The notes beneath the pieces were generated by a model. It was given only the letters and a program-made list of their open reading frames with translations. It had not been told where the DNA came from and did no database searches. From Sphagnum compactum (lineage: Eukaryota > Bryophyta > Sphagnopsida > Sphagnales): 64,000 nt of DNA. Both the position numbers and the translations under genes were made by a program. Where the stretch lies: assembly GCA_965153455.1 (NCBI GenBank), contig OZ234504.1:558001-622000 (forward strand), read 5' to 3'. Positions 1 through 12,312 of this stretch are shown here, one piece after another. Position 1 is the first letter of the stretch. The number at the start of each line of letters is the position of its first letter.

Positions 1-244
1 CTGGCTAGATTTTGTGCTTGAAATGAACACTGGTTTGCTTCATTCAGAAACTGGTCATACCAACCCCCAACTTAATATCTTGACTCATATATCTGGAGGC
101 TGCTTGCAAAAATACTGCAAAAGTACTTGTGTAGTGTGACATGTTTTTCACTGGGTACATATGTGCATGGCACCAAAGATCTCTTGGGGTTCTCCATGTC
201 TTAAGATTATATTAAGTTCTCACATGTGGGTGATGGATTGGCAG

Positions 245-1519
245 GACTTTGGACAGTGCTTCTATAGTGGGCACTTTGCCAAAGGAGATAGGAAATCTGC
301 AAAATCTTGTCATCTTGTAAGTTCAAAGCTAATTGTTAACCATGCACTCAAGTTATTTCAAATGTGCAAATGAATTCTGGACTCATGATTTTTTAAAATG
401 ATGTCCAAGCTTGACTCAAGCTCATAATTGCCAAGATAGGTCCAATGGGTTCTAATTTCTGAACATGCCAAAGCATAGTGACCTTTGCTATAGGTTTCTT
501 CAACAATGGTTCTACTGTAACCAAAAAGAGAGTGCTGGACTCTACAACCAACCTAAAACACCTGAATGATCTATCCAGAGTTGAGTTCTCTGGGATTCTG
601 CATCTAACACATACCCTTGATTTTCTCTCACTCCTCGTCTCAAAATGTTCTCACACATATTCTCTGATCTTCACACAGACACAACTGATACTCACACAAG
701 ATCGGCAGATGTGATCACAGAAACCAGAACTCACATCTTCATTTACAAACTAACCAGCGAGTACAAGTTTCCTCATCCCAGTGAGTTCATCAGAAATCAA
801 ACAACTACTCAGCCAAGTTGCTAGCGCAGCGGAAAAATTTCAACAGCTCAGCCAAGTTGTTTTCCAAAACAGACATCTAGATCTATCTATCTATGCATCT
901 CTGAGTTCATCTGCCACACTCGGCACTGCTCTAAAACCAAAACCCAAAGAAAATTTTTCCTCTCCTCTGGCTATCCTCCCAACTTCTGCTTGCTCTCCTT
1001 CCCAAACTTCTTCCTTACTCCAACATATTCCTCAAAGATCAAACAACTACACAGCCAAAAATTGCTCTCCAAAACAGACATCCAGATCTATCTATCTGTC
1101 CATACACCTCTATGTTCCTCTGCCACCCTCGGCACTTCCCCTCTTCCGTTTTTCCTTTAGCTTCCATCACAAGCTTCCCTTCGCCGTCATTCCCTCCACT
1201 TCGGCTCATCAATGCAGCTCCACTCCTCACCATCATTCGCGCCGCCTTCCTCCTATACTTCAAATCACTCACACCCAGAGAGACCTCCCCATGCACTCCA
1301 TGCAGCAGTACTGAAGAGATTTCCGCCGCCAAGATCATGGCGGCTAATAAAACACAAATCAAGCCTCAAAACTCGTTGTGTTCACACTGGTGTAGTGACC
1401 TACTGTTTGGTCACACTATTCTTTCGCAATTGTGCTACAAATATTTTGTAGGAGTTTGACTGGCAACCCAGGGCTAACTGGCCCCATTCTTGCAGAGATT
1501 GCCAATCTTTGCAGATTTT
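245..1519 (+). pseudogene. LRR receptor kinase copy 1, two ectodomain exons (fragment)
   Basis: Two leucine-rich-repeat exons match exons 3 and 4 of the copy at 20488-25315. The first (245-316, 72 nt) follows a TTGGCAG acceptor, reads LTLDSASIVGTLPKEIGNLQ and ends at a good GTAAG donor. The second (1452-1519, 68 nt) begins LTGNPGLTGPI, but it is 7 nt shorter than the 75-nt exon at 21243-21317. The deletion lies near its end and destroys the phase-2 exon boundary that all other LRR exons share. The intron between them is about 1.1 kb, against 0.28 kb in copy 2, because about 1 kb of unrelated, partly GC-richer sequence was inserted. No further exons follow; Helitron sequence begins about 1 kb downstream. 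The N-terminal part, if present, lies left of the window. I infer a pseudogene fragment. Confidence 0.8.
787..1140. repeat. Imperfect direct repeat in insertion within RLK copy 1 intron
   Basis: Sequence at 787-930 (core AAATCAAACAACTACTCAGC, then CCAAAACAGACAT and an ATCTATCTAT run, then CTGCCACACTCGGCAC) recurs in the same order at 1033-1140. The block is more GC-rich than its surroundings and lies inside the expanded intron of RLK copy 1, so it probably arrived with a mobile element. I see no clear termini. The open frames here are low-complexity Ser/Pro/His-rich translations and are not supported as genes. Confidence 0.6.
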
Positions 1520-2552
1520 GTAAGCAACTCTTTTCCTATCAACCAAATTGCGTATACTCTACAACATGCGTTCAAAATACATATATGTGAAGGCAATACG
1601 GAATCAATTGAACACAACCAATGGCCCCCAAGGCTTTGCAACGCTATCATGTTTAACTAGTTGGTCCCTTTTGGGACCTGGAGTGGAAGTAGGTCTAACG
1701 CCCAATTTTATGAAGGGTATTCATATTTTTCCCCTTTCAATTGTTGGGTCATTTGTTTTCTTTTATCTACCAAGTAAATTGGATGTGCAATGCATGGTCA
1801 TAGTCAAGAAGGAACAAAACAAAATAACCTTTTTAAATTGATGTTCAATAAATATAATAAACAATGCAAAGTGGGTGAAGGAATCTCAATTCATAGTTTT
1901 AGAAAAAATCAAAGTTCTATAAGGTGTGTAATGATTCTAAAAGTAATGTGTGTTTTAATATTGTGGTCGGTTTTGGAAATTGAAACACCAAAATCCAATT
2001 AACACTCATTGGCATTTGGACTGCCGATTATTGATTTTATTAATTAGATGTGGGTACATCTCATATTAATTCTTTAAAAATCTAAACTTTGAAACAATCA
2101 TGAGGAAATAAAAGTTCAAATGATTTTTTAAAATATATATATACATGAAGGAAGGTTGTTTGTTTGTTTTGTTCCAATGGTTCATGAAACCAAGGTCATA
2201 ACGACACAAGGAAAGCTATTAAATTTGCCATTCGGCCAGTCAATAAGGATTTTTATAAGAAATGACATTGTTACATTTTTAAAAGTAAAAGTCAACCTAG
2301 GATTTGAGCCTAGAAAAATATGCCCAATTTGCGCATCGAGTGGAAAGGAGATTGGTAAAACCAATCAAAAGAATTGCACATAGTGCATACTAAATTACAA
2401 TGATACCTATGTTAGAATTTCAATTTACAACAATGTTCACATTTTTTACAAAACCAAGGCAACATAGACTGTATGTCCAAAGGTTGAAGATTGTTAACAA
2501 TTTTCAAATTTTTCCAACTTGTGACTCTAGATAACATTACATACACTAATCC
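1520..2552. other. Intergenic stretch, no gene recognised
   Basis: Only short random open frames. A segment at about 2335-2390, with AGTGGAAAGGAGATTGGT followed by AATTGCACATAGTG, recurs in the same orientation at about 8814-8865, on the other side of the Helitron coding region. Confidence 0.6.
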
Positions 2553-3664
2553 TCATGCAAAAGATTTGTGAATATGTATCATCAATTTGGATGATATCGT
2601 TGCACCTTGGGATTTGCGCCCTGTAATCGCATAACCTAACATTAAAGGAAATGATGTTTTGTAAAAATGTCCTTCATAATCATATTTGTTTTGAATTGAT
2701 TTTTTCCAAACTATTTGCACGTATCTTGATGGATTGATTGCAACAAAAATGCTACAAGCATTATCTTCTAAATCAAACTCCAATTTTGTTACGGTTTCAG
2801 AGGTTCCATTTGCAGCACGAACTTTTAAATCAATGTTTTCAGTCAACATAACCAATGCTCCCAATGCAACATGTTGCATGTGATTGAATCTTTTATTGTT
2901 CACCCAAGATTGAATGTGTTCAACATTCCTTGCATTCGTCTCCAATTGAATAGCATAAATTTGGTCAGCTAAAAATTTCTTGTGAAGAATCAAATCATTG
3001 TAATAATTAACATCCTTCCGATGTGTGCAAAGTATTGTTGTTTTGTCATCAATGTATTATTCTACTAGATCTTCATCAATGTAGCAATTGTTCAAAACTG
3101 ATGAAATTTCTTCTTCCGTTGGTGCTTGACACCCGATTATGTTCAAAAAATAACAATATTCTAGATCTTCAACATGTCTTATTGAAGTTTCCAAAGTATG
3201 ATATGTTGTAAAATTCCAATCAATCACATTGTAAACATAATATTTTTGGTAATAATTTTTTGTGTCTAACAAATGGCAATGACATATTGCTAGAAGTTGT
3301 GCATGATTTCCCACCAAAATCACTAACTTAAAATGATATGGTTCATTTGTATCATTCTCAATTTGCCATAGTCTAATTTCAATGCTTTGCAACAATGTAC
3401 TTGTCATTATTGACATTTCATCAATAATGATGATGTCAGCTTCTTTGAGAATTTGAAATTCAACATTTAATTCTTGTAATGGATGAACATATCCTTTGCA
3501 TTGTATATGAAATGTGTTGTGGACAGTTGAAGCTTTTGAACTAAACCTTGATGTTGCACATCCTATTGTTGTAGTAAGGATAACCTTTTTTTTCAATAAC
3601 ATATAATATTCGGTCAAATATCTTTATGAAAAATGTCTTTCGACTACCAGGAGTTCTTGACATG
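2553..3664 (-). pseudogene. Helitron PIF1-like helicase domain, broken
   Basis: On the minus strand a degenerate Walker A (TPGSRKTFF, with Arg where GK is expected) lies near 3660-3630. It is followed by the conserved VILTTTIGCATSRFSSKAST region, a Walker B-like IIIDEMS (about 3435-3410), LVILVGNHAQL (about 3330-3300), and a C-terminal motif LMLGYAITGRKSQGATI (about 2640-2580) typical of PIF1/RecD-like helicases. A run of eight T at about 3587-3594 separates the Walker A frame from the rest, consistent with a 1-nt slip. From 3617 down to 2553 the frame is continuous except for one TAA at 3057-3059. The part is therefore well preserved but non-functional as it stands. Confidence 0.8.
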
Positions 3665-4572
3665 AAATATGTTGACAAATAATGAATATGCATAGTTGCA
3701 AGAATAATTGACTATAAAATTTTGTAAATATGCATAATATTTTATAAGATATTTTTATAATATAAATCTAAAAAATAATTACCGTAATATATCTTTTATA
3801 CATGCAATAAAAATATGCATAACTTCTAGATGGTAGTTATTTTAATATTTGAAATGAAATAAAATAAAATAAGTTATGTACCTGAAATGACATGCAAACC
3901 ATTTGTTTTATAATAAATGATGTTGAATACATGCATTTGTTCATGTGACAAAATTTTATTTTCCAAAGAATCACCAACATCATGTACCCACTAATTTGGA
4001 TCAACTAGACCAATTTGTGATCCAACACATGTAACATCAATTTTGATATTGATTGGTAAATTTTTTGAATGCTTGTTGTATATCTGATTTTGTTTTTCAT
4101 GATCATATAAGTTTCTTTTTTCATATTCAAATATGAGGTCTTGCAAAAATTTAAAAGTCTTCACAATACCACCAACAAAACATTCTTGATAATATGATCG
4201 TGTTAGATTTGTGGGAGATATCAATTTCTATTCTTAAAAACAAACAACATTGTTTAACAATATGTTGAAAAAACACGGTTCAATATGTTTGCCGGGATTG
4301 AAGTCCGTGAACCGCACTAAGTGTTCACTTTTATATAAGAAAAGTCCTAATTTGTCTTTGCCCAAACATGTCTTCATCAATTCTTATTGTTGTGGAAAAC
4401 ATTGTTTCCAATACTTTATAAATGTGTATTGGGCCATGTTAGAAGGTCGCGCATAATATATATCAATGGGATGAAATCCAAGTATCCTAGATTTAGTCAC
4501 CATTTTTGTATGCAAGTTTGGCGATTTTGAATCAACATACTTTACACCAACACCTTTTGATATGATTGGGAT

Positions 4573-6297
4573 TTATAAACATGAGAAGGCTGCTTCAATT
4601 GGAGATATAGGTTTGGCTATTATTGTTGTTGGAATCACTTGAAGTTGGAAAGGGGTTGCATCAACCAATCCCAAACTTCTTGCACTAACGTCATCCAATT
4701 TAATAGGGCTTTGTGGTTCAAATTTTATAGCATATTTCAAAAGATAATATGACCAATATGAAGATGTGATTTGTTGAATGTTCATGTGTGCACCCCACAA
4801 TGTCAATGTAGTACAATGATAAGGCACCACATTTTGATCTTCATAACATGGATGATAGTATTGCCACGTGGTTCATAAGTAATTCAAACAAGTCAAAAAC
4901 CATGTGAATATTTCAAACAATGATTAAGTTTTGAATACTTAAATATCCATTAAAATGTGAATGTCATGTTCACAATGGAAAATTGTGTTAAATGAAAAAT
5001 TTGATATTTCATGGAATTGATATTAAGAATTCATATTAGAGTTCACGTTTTAAAAACGTTTAGAAGAATTTTGAACTTGATTAATCAAGTGTTCAAAATA
5101 AATTTTTTTTTGCAAAGATAAGATTAGGGTCTCTCTTAATAGTAAATATCGTTGATTGCACAAATATAAAGATGATAATAAACTCAAAAATCACACGCTT
5201 GATTTGAATTTTTTTGACCCACCTTTGTGTGATTGGATGTTGAGCCGCATGTTGTTCAACAAATATAGTAATGGGAAATCCGTATTTGTAAGTTCCAATG
5301 TGTTTATTTGTTTTGCATCATGAACCACATTGATGCATTTGTTTTCGTTCCACTAGCTTGAACAATGTCAAATCATGTTCATTGTCTGGCAATATGAATT
5401 TTCCAGATTGTTCATCAATAGTAGCAGGTATCATTGCAATTATTTCATTTGTGATGCGGTCAACATCAACGTCATTTATCCATAATATGATGTGTGCATG
5501 TATAGAACCTAGGTGAAAGTACAATGTGAATTTAGACAATTTTGGATTATTGTTAGCATAAATGGAATGTACCATAAAATGAACACATATTTAATAAAAC
5601 TAAAAAACATAATTATTTCAATGAAAATAATGATTATATTATTCGACTTATGGTTGATTATTATTATATTAAGGTTTTCCAACAAGTTATACAATATTAA
5701 ACTTGTTATAAATTCGATGTAATATTTAAGTGTGTTTTGACAGTAAGATTTGACAAGGTTTCAAGCTCTATGTTGTTGGATTTAAGTGTCTAATAAATGA
5801 TTGTATCAAAATGTACTTGTTTACTATTTTGTTTATGTTAAATTAATTATGTTTTCACACACCTTGATGTTGTAACTCCAATGATGTTACATGATGTTCA
5901 ACAATGCCAAGAGTGTTTTCACCACCAAGAACATAGGTTGACATGAAATCTTGCAACCTTGTGCAAAATAATGCCACACATTCAACTGGGCAATCCTTCC
6001 AAGAAAATGTGTATTGAAAAAAATAGCAAGTTTTTCGATGTTTTTAATTTATTTCCATTTCAAATTTGATGTTTCATCAGAAGTCAAAATGAGGAAAAAA
6101 TGAAGCATTCGAAAGTTCTCCGCCATCACCAATATCTCTTTGAATTGGGTATGGTGCCAATGTGGTGTTAATGGAATAGAGGGTGGTAACTTGAACTTCA
6201 TAATATTCTTGAAAACATCAATTTCTGACCATTGAAGATGCTGGCGTTTTAATCTTTGTACATCCCTTTCCAAACATAAATGTTTTGTAGCATTCAA
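4573..6297 (-). pseudogene. Helitron Rep (HUH endonuclease) region, broken
   Basis: Three separated minus-strand pieces form the Rep region. 6297-6049 ends in LILTSDETSNLKW. 5575-5318 contains HAHIILW, the two-histidine metal-binding motif, followed by TNEIIAMIPATID and LFKLVERKQMHQC. About 4870-4573 reads VVPYHCTTLTLWGAHMNIQ then YYLLKYAIK, which fits the YxxKYxxK tyrosine motif of Helitron Rep. So both the HUH motif and the catalytic tyrosine block are still visible. The spacers (about 450-480 nt each) are AT-rich and carry stops; they could be introns of the host element or decay. Confidence 0.75.
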
Positions 6298-7379
6298 TAG
6301 TTGAATTGCTTATCGCACTTGGTACATCAAGAGTAAGTATGGTGATATAATGTAAAAACAAAAAATAAGGTTAACATTCTTTGTTTCAAATAAGGCAATA
6401 AACCACTAATTCCACCACATCCATGTGGAAATAGGAATGGGAATAATGCCTTTTCAAGTGACATGTTCAATGCTGGATTGGTGCACATGCCATCTTCTCG
6501 AACTAATAACCTTTCAGTCTTGAAAGGGTTGTCATTATTGTGCATAATTAATTCTCCAATTTCAAAGGCATCATCAAAATTGTGAGGAATTTCAGGACGC
6601 ATGCCAAAAAGCAGTGACAAATTTTGAATGAAAGGTTCCACATCTGAAAAAGGCCTTTCACCCTTACTAGTTTCTGCAAGTAATTCTTCTACAATTGAAG
6701 AAGGTAAAACACATAATCCATGAGTTGGATTTGGTTTCTCAATATTGGTGATGTATTTTTGTATAAGTGGATTTGAACACAAATTTTGGTGCAAAAGATC
6801 TTTGAGGACCAAATTAACATCTTTTGATGTACTAGTTGGTTAAAACTTGGAGTTCCACTAGAGTAAGGATTGTCAAGTAACCCAAATGGTTGTATTTGGC
6901 CATGCATGAATCCATAATGTTGTTGTTCAATTTTCATTGATATATCAATAAGTGAAAGAAGTTGAAGATGCAACAGATTGTTAACAAAGATTTGTTTCAT
7001 ATAATCCATGCTTTGAAATACAACATATTTGATCCATTTTGGTTGTTCATAAGATTTAAAACATGCATTGCATACATACACATGCAAACCATCACTAGTG
7101 GATGTGTATGTAGACATAATAATGTTTGAACAACCATACGATGTTGCACCAACAACAATTCCAAATGTATTTGGAACAACACTAAAATGTGTTCCTTGAA
7201 GCTGTAATTTTGTGAATGCACAAAATCCACAACATCTCATATCCTTGGTGAATGGAGATGTACATTTACTCCAATTTGAATGCAATGCTCCAATTTCAAT
7301 CCATGACCTATCAAAAGGTTTGAAAACCTTTTGTCGTTTACTTATATAGTTTTGTTGTTGACGTCTTCATTTCTCTTTT

Positions 7380-9890
7380 AATTTCATTTTTTATTTATGA
7401 AAATGACTTGGATCACATTATATATGATGATACCACCAACTGCACAATCCAAATAAATAACATGTTAGATTATAATCCTAAAACTATTTAAAACAGGTAA
7501 TAAAACAATGTGAAAGTAAAAGTATTTTGCAATTGTGCATATTTATATTTTATGAATAATCATAATCCATAATCACTCAAATATCCAGATTCCATACAAA
7601 TGATATGTATAGTTATAGGCTATATAATTACTTGGAAACTATTTGAATTAATCCATATTAAATAGGACTAATCATTTTTGTTGAATTAAAAATTATTTAC
7701 TAAAATTTTTCATTTAAAAAGTTTTAATGAAATATTACATATAGCATTCATTATAAATCATTTGATTTTTTTACTAGTTTTAATTGCCACACATGCTTCA
7801 ATTGCAATTATAATTATTATGCATAACATTTTTTTCCAAAAACATTTAAATTTCATCAAAGCCAATATATGTTTTGCATGTAATCATTCAATATGATTCC
7901 TTTCAATTTTTTTTGGTGTGATATATAATTTCTTGAAAATTATAGAAATTGTTTTTGAAGTCAATTCCAAATTCTTTACTTCACATTTGAAATTATTTTA
8001 ATTTTATTTTAAGAAGCTCATTCAATTGTTTTAAATTTTTTATTGAAATATGCATATATCATGATTACTAAACCAAAATACAACAGTACATTATTTTATT
8101 AATTATCAATTCTTATTTAACATGTGAAATTATTTGAAAATTACACTCAAATATTATATTTTACTATTGATGTTTATGTTTCGCTTGCATATTCAATTTT
8201 GTAAGATTTTTTTGATTTTATAAAAAGATTCAATGGTGTAAAATTTTAAAAACCTTATTTTCAAATGTCAATTGTAATTTTACTATTTTCAACCTTTATT
8301 TTTGGGTATATTAAAATAAATTAGTTAGTATCAATTACCACATGACATGCTTTAATCTATTACAACTATAATGATTTTTCATAACACATTTTCCCGGATA
8401 CTTTCAAACTTCATCAAAGCTTAAATGTATATTTTGCATGTATTGATTCAATATAGTTATTTTCATGTTTTTGTGGTATGATATTTACTGTTTTGAAAAT
8501 CATAGATTGTTTTTTGGTCATTAGTTACAAATTCTTTATTTCACATTTAAAATGTTTAAAATCATGTCCGTAGTAAAACAATCATTCCATTGTTTTATAG
8601 TGTTATTGAAATTATGCATATTTCAAGAATATTAAACCAACAAAGCACATTACATCATTCTATCAACTATCAATTAACTTTTTTAAATATGCAAAATTAT
8701 TTGAAAATTACATGACCTTTTATTGCGGTCATTAATTTCCATCATTATTTCAAAAAGATAAATTCAATTATCATCTTTTATAAATTTCATGCGTAAGGTT
8801 TTAAATTATTCACATTGAGTGGAAAGGAGATTGGTGATATAGATCATATAAATTGCACATAGTGGATATTAGTTTCAATGTTACTTTCTAAAATTTTCAA
8901 ACTTGCACATTTAATTTTAAAGAGATATATATATAAACCTTATGATTTTTTATCAATTGATTTTATGTTCAAAGTTTAAACACATGTGTAACAATTTGAG
9001 AATATATGTAAACCCTAAATATTGAACTTGTGTTATATATTGAAAATGAAAACGCCATAAATTGTACAATACAAATTCCAAGTACATATGTGAAATTTTT
9101 GTTCATGCAATTGAATAAAGAGCGTTAAAAAATAATTATTTTCCCAACAAATTACTAATAATATTTTAATATAATAAAAAGAAGAAATTATTTGACATTA
9201 CACTCGAATATTTTATTTTACTATTAATGTTTATGTTTTGCTTGAATATTCAATTTTGTAAGATTATTTTGATTTTATAAAAAAAATCAATGTCGTGAAA
9301 AATTTTAAGAACTTTATTCTCAAATGCCAATTGTAATTTTACTATTTTCAACCTTTTTTGGACAGTATATTTACATATATAAGTTATTATCAATTATCAC
9401 ATGGCACTTTTTAATATATTACAATTATAATGATTTTCCATACCACCTTTTGCTATATAATTTCAAACTTCATCAAAACCAAAATATATATTTTGCATGT
9501 ATTCATTAAATATAATTACTTTCATGTTGTTGTGCTATGATATTTAATGTTTTGAAAATCATAATTGTTTTTTGGTCATTAATTACAAATTCTTTATTTC
9601 ACATTTGAAAATGTTTAAAATTCATGTCCATAGTAAAACAATCATTCCATGTTTTTAGATTTTTATTGAAATTATGCACATTTCAAGATTATTAAACCAA
9701 CATGAAAAAATTTGCATCATTCTATCAATTATTTGGTTAACTTTTTTAAATGTGTGAAATTATTTGAAAATTACATAGCCTTATATTGTGGTCATTAATT
9801 TTCATCACTTTTCAAGAAGATAAATTCAATTATCATCTTTTATAAACTTCAATTGCAAGGTTAAAAGATATTAAAATTCATTTTGAGTTT
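7380..9890. repeat. AT-rich region built of diverged long repeats
   Basis: No coding signal. A module with a recognisable order (CATCAAAG, TTTTGCATGTA, TTCAATAT, then GAAAAT and a TTCTTTA-TTTCACATTT tail) occurs near 7780-8000, 8345-8560 and 9400-9620. A second module beginning GAAATTATTTGA (with TTTATGTTT, ATTCAATTTTGTAAGATT, TGTAATTTTACTATTTTCAA) occurs at about 8125-8300 and 9188-9350, an offset of about 1,063 bp. One diverged copy of the 273-bp satellite unit (8890-9185) lies between them. The array looks like serial segmental duplication of an old element. Confidence 0.65.
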
Positions 9891-10668
9891 ATTACATTGA
9901 AATTATATCATATTAATTTGTTTTCATACATTATTTTTGTAGTGCAATTTTTATTAAAAAAAATTGGATTTGCAAAAGTAATTATTTATTTAAAATATCT
10001 TATGTAATAGGTGAAATGAATGTATCATCTATTATAACTAATAATAAATGATCATTTACCACACTTGTATGAATTAATTTCTAGGGCAGAAATCAAAGGA
10101 GGAATTGTTTTACTATTTGGAACATCTTGGGACATTTGAATCTTGGGAACATATTTGGATTTCATAAATACTAGGAGTACATAATATATTGGGAACTTGG
10201 TGTGAACACATAACATGGAAGAACTTCATGTGAACTTAATGGAAAGATATTTAAAACATCAAAATATAATTCTAATTGCACTTTTGATAAATGGAAACAC
10301 AACGTACTTCTATGTACTAAACATATATTGTTTGAGTTAATATGAACTTAGATAAGTCATTTAATGAACACTAAATCTATCAATTTTTTTGTCGTAACTA
10401 GGAAAATTCTAATATTGTCATTTAACAACATGTATGCCATTTGGCAATATTTTTGATTGTTAGGTATTGTTCTAGTTAATATGCTTGCATTTTGACATTT
10501 CGCAACATACAAATGTAGAAGACTTTGAATTGGATAACTATTTCTTTAGTTATTAAATGTCAAGATGCACACATTTATACCCAATTATAGATATGTAATT
10601 GATACTTTGATGTAATTTACATTAGATTTTTTGAATATTGAAGTTATAGACTTAACCTTAATGATGAT

Positions 10669-11600
10669 GCCATAAATTGTACAATGCAAATTCCAAGTAC
10701 ATAAAGGAAATTTGTGTTCATGGAATTCAATACAAAACGTTATAATACAAACTTGCAAATTTAATTTGAAGAGATATATATATATATAAACTTTATGATG
10801 TTTTATCAATTGATTTTGTCATTTTCTATTTTGATGTTTATACTTATTTTTATTTATTTTATGTTCAAAGTTCAAACACATGTGCAACAATTTGAGAATA
10901 TATGTAAACCTTAAAGAATAATTTGTTTTTATATTAATAATGATGATGCCATAAATTGTACAATGCAAATTCCAAGTACATATAGGAAATTTGTGTTCAT
11001 GGAATTCAATAAAAAATGTTATAATTCAAACTTGCACATTTAATTTGAAATATATATATAAATTTTACGATGTTTTATCAATTGATTTTGTCATTTTCTA
11101 TTTTGATGTTTATATTTATATTTCTATTGATTTTATGTTCAAAGTTCAAACACATGTGCAACAATTTGAGAATTTATGTAAACCCTAAAACATAAATTTT
11201 GTTATATTGAAAATGATGATGCCATAAATTGTACAATCAAATTCCAAGTACATATGGAAAATTTGTGTTCATGCAATTCAATAAAAAATATTATAATTCA
11301 CATTTAATTTGAAGAGATATATATATAAACTTCACGATGTTTTATCAATTGATTTTGTCATATTCTATTTTGATGCTTATATTTATATTTCTATTGATTT
11401 TATGTTCAAAGTTCAAACACATGTGTTACAATTTGAAAATATATGTAAACCCTAAAAAATAACTTGTGTTATATTGAAAATGATGATGCCATAAATTGTA
11501 CAATGCAAATTCCAAATACATATTGGAAAATTGTGTTCGCAGAATTCAATAAAGAGCGTTATAAAATTATTATCTTCCAACAAATAAATGATAATACTTT
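10669..11600. repeat. Tandem repeat, period about 267-279 bp, about 3.4 copies
   Basis: The landmark GCCATAAATTGTACAAT occurs at 10669, 10948, 11221 and 11488, giving periods of 279, 273 and 267 bp. Each unit then has ATTCCAA-TACATA, a GGAATTCAATA-like stretch, an ATATATATA run of varying length, TTTTATCAATTGATTTTGTC, TTATGTTCAAAGTTCAAACA and ATGTAAACCCT(A/T)AA. The last unit runs into AATAAAGAGCGTTATAA, a tail also found after the isolated unit at 8890-9185. Length variation is mostly in the TA run. It looks like a small local satellite; no coding content. Confidence 0.85.
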
Positions 11601-12300
11601 AATATATTTGAAGACGTATAATGATGATGCATATTAGGTTTCATACTCGCAACTTTTTTCTTTCTATCGATTTGAATTTTCTACTATATGTATTTTGAAA
11701 TTTGAATTATTTAATTATTGAAAATTGTGATATAATTGCATTTTATTTCTATAAATTCTTGGATTTGACATGTAAAATGTTTTTTAAATGAATTTTTTTT
11801 CTTGATATTATTAATCTTACATCTTTATTATACATGTATGAAATAATCAAAATTTGTCCCAAAAATATACATATAATTTACATCAAATTTTAATTTATTA
11901 TGTTAAGGTATATAATATCTATTTCTTGCATTTATTCCTTGTCCTTCAATGTTGTAGTATATATTTCTTGATTTATGAACTTTATCTCCAATGGTTAAAT
12001 ATGAAGTTATTATTTTAGCTACAAATGTATGAAAAATTTAAATGTTCAACATAATGATATTGGAGTTTAGTATAATAATTCGATTTTTTTTCAAACCTTT
12101 TCAAAGCCAAAAATGTTTGAATTCTTTTGTATCAAACATGTAGTTTTTTGTAAAAAAATTTATTGCATGATTTTTTTTTTTGGTCTATTTTTCTTCTTTT
12201 TTTCTCAAGTCTAGTGTTATGGAAAATCTGATAGAATTTATAAAAAAATTCAAAAATTAGTTACATTTTTACCATAAGAAAAACACAATACAAAAGGGAT
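11600..12300. other. AT-rich intergenic, nothing recognised
   Basis: Homopolymer A and T runs and TA-rich sequence only; no open frame or repeat boundary that I can support. Confidence 0.6.
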
Positions 12301-12312
12301 TTTTAGTGAACA

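Larger units (their letters stand above)
2553..7370 (-). mobile_element. Degenerate autonomous-type Helitron (Rep plus PIF1-like helicase), minus strand
   Basis: Read on the minus strand, fragments appear in the order of a plant Helitron transposase. A Cys-containing N-terminal part lies at 7285-6689 and a Helitron-like N domain at 6812-6049 (FPFLFPHGCGG; later LILTSDETSNLKW). The rolling-circle Rep HUH motif GSIHAHIILW is at about 5575-5318. The Rep C-terminal part with YYLLKYAIK is near 4870-4573. A linker fragment lies at 4224-3991 and the SF1 helicase at 3664-2553. Known Helitrons transpose as rolling circles using the HUH endonuclease with tyrosines and a PIF1-type helicase. Frames are interrupted by stops, frameshifts and AT-rich gaps, so this copy is not expected to be active. 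I could not fix the 5' TC or 3' CTRR ends. Confidence 0.85.

Noticed and set aside
1039-1459. Several overlapping open frames of 79-177 codons on both strands
   Set aside because: They lie in a Ser/Pro/His-rich, pyrimidine-rich insertion with internal repeats, share no recognised domain and overlap on both strands.
2290-2350. T-arm-like CTAGGCTCAAATCCTAGG on the minus strand
   Set aside because: The stem is self-complementary but no cloverleaf fits around it.
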